Part shown: positions 35,042-35,405 of the stretch, piece by piece | Numbering within the stretch: the first letter of the stretch is position 1 | Layout of the letters: every line of letters starts with the position of its first letter | DNA from: [Mycobacterium] manitobense | Lineage (GTDB): Bacteria; Actinomycetota; Actinomycetes; Mycobacteriales; Mycobacteriaceae | NCBI RefSeq assembly: GCF_025821665.1 | Contig: NZ_JACKSJ010000232.1 | Location: 1-35,405, forward strand | DNA length: 35,405 bases | Reading direction: 5' to 3' | Translations under genes and position numbers: made by a program | Notes under the pieces: generated by a model | Told to the model about the DNA's origin: nothing | Seen by the model: the letters and a program-made list of their open reading frames with translations, nothing else | The model's database searches: none

Positions 35042-35196
35042 CGCGGTAATGCCTTCCTGCCGGGTGCGCGTGTGGCGTCGAGCCTGCCCAGGAAGGCGCG
35101 TGGGTTGCAAACCGGGAAGGCCAAGGCGCGCGCATCACGGGCGGTGACCTGTTTCAATTACGTCGGTACATGCGAGGCGCCGCGTCGCGCGGCAGT

Positions 35197-35213
35197 GCGC
35201 GGATCTTCCGCGC
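35197..35213 (+). promoter_or_regulatory. Leader hairpin abutting the ribosome site of the last gene
   Basis: GCGCGGA-TCT-TCCGCGC is a 7-bp stem with a 3-nt loop, ending immediately before GGAGG (35214-35218). A nearer SD, GAGGAA (35222-35227), sits 5 nt before the ATG. It could stack on or modulate ribosome loading. In the 191-bp gap between the divergent DMT and DUF349 genes no confident -10 was found. Confidence 0.35.
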
Positions 35214-35232
35214 GGAGGTGCGAGGAACCGAT

Positions 35233-35405
35233 ATGACGACCAGTGAGCCCGGTGCGGGATCCGACGACGATCGACCGGCAGACAGTGAGGTGACCACACC
35301 GGCCGACACCGGTGCGGACGCAGCGACGCCTGCGGCCCCGGCCCCGGCACCGATGCCCCGGCCCGGCCCGAAACCGGCGCCGAGGCCCGGTGCGGCACGG
35401 CCGGC
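35233..35405 (+). CDS. Probable DUF349-family protein, N-terminus only
   Basis: Only the first 57 codons are in the window. The N-terminus (MTTSEPGAGSDDDRP) leads into an acidic Thr/Ala-rich stretch and then a Pro/Ala-rich run with PRPGPKPAPRPG. I recall this as the disordered start of the mycobacterial DUF349 (Rv2731) proteins, long coiled-coil proteins of unknown function, and the position after the DMT gene fits. The SD is GAGGAA, 5 nt before the ATG. The DUF349 repeats themselves are outside the window, so the family call depends on synteny and the low-complexity leader. Confidence 0.6.
   Translation, partial: MTTSEPGAGSDDDRPADSEVTTPADTGADAATPAAPAPAPMPRPGPKPAPRPGAARP

Noticed and set aside
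33630..35138. A 502-codon minus-strand frame across the LigB-like and DMT genes
   Set aside because: It is a different frame of the same strand as two genes with clear family features; composition is Gly/Arg-rich without motifs.

Overview
The window is a high-G+C actinobacterial chromosome segment. Gene content, gene order and protein sequences point to a mycobacterium, most likely a fast-growing Mycolicibacterium-type species. The order dut, cei, suhB, ppgK, sigA ... sigB, ideR, sthA ... nrdR, lexA ... fadE20, hflX, dapF, miaA follows the M. tuberculosis Rv2696c-Rv2731 block. Several products (Dut 154 aa, DUF4193 100 aa, IdeR 230 aa, SthA 468 aa, NrdR 154 aa) have, as far as I recall, the M. 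tuberculosis lengths. No rRNA, tRNA, CRISPR array, transposase or integrase was seen, and no gene-free stretch exceeds 300 bases.

Layout. 1-4797: a truncated DUF3710 gene with dut (minus), DUF3093, DUF4193, the envelope protein cei, suhB and polyphosphate glucokinase ppgK. 4798-6294: primary sigma factor sigA. 6295-10047: a segment that interrupts the sigA-Rv2704 neighbourhood of M. tuberculosis. It holds an atypical LuxR-type regulator, a convergent STAND-ATPase/SARP (BTAD) regulator and a divergent class-2 O-methyltransferase that is translationally coupled to the resident RidA-family gene. 10400-14884: DUF952, DUF7455, YihY, DUF3039, DUF3099, sigB and ideR. 14888-21355: DUF4192, transhydrogenase sthA, a serine-protease-like lipoprotein, PAC2, an alpha/beta hydrolase and a PhzF-like protein. 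21360-25365: nrdR, the LysM/ChiZ-like gene, lexA with SOS boxes, and an LGFP-repeat envelope protein. 25556-30057: fadE20 divergent from a biotin/TMAO-reductase-like molybdoenzyme, then an alpha/beta hydrolase. 30084-35041 (minus): hflX, dapF, miaA, a LigB-fold-like protein and a DMT-type membrane protein. A DUF349-like gene begins at 35233.

How the genes fit together. The region concentrates stress and homeostasis regulators: SigA and SigB, IdeR (iron), LexA (SOS), NrdR (dNTP supply) and Dut (dUTP removal). Around them are cell-envelope functions (Cei, ChiZ-like, LGFP protein, DapF for diaminopimelate) and RNA/ribosome functions (MiaA, HflX). Regulatory DNA is unusually readable. Eleven genes have a TANNNT -10 element 6-8 nt before the start codon, which suggests leaderless mRNAs. 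There is a perfect CRP palindrome between DUF4193 and cei, an MprA-box-like repeat plus a SigE/SigH-type promoter before sigB, SOS boxes at lexA, and a TetR-type palindrome at fadE20.

The least ordinary part is the 6.3-10.4 kb cassette. Three GTTGAG repeats at 21- and 11-bp steps, ending 8 bp before a -10-like element, match the known geometry of SARP operators and sit in front of the LuxR-type gene beside a BTAD-containing regulator. A hairpin overlaps that gene's Shine-Dalgarno sequence, and a perfect 16-bp palindrome lies between the STAND/SARP gene and the methyltransferase gene. This could be a small self-contained regulatory circuit controlling O-methylation of an unknown metabolite; that reading is inference. 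A four-copy ~36-bp tandem repeat at the miaA 3' end is a likely variable-number locus.
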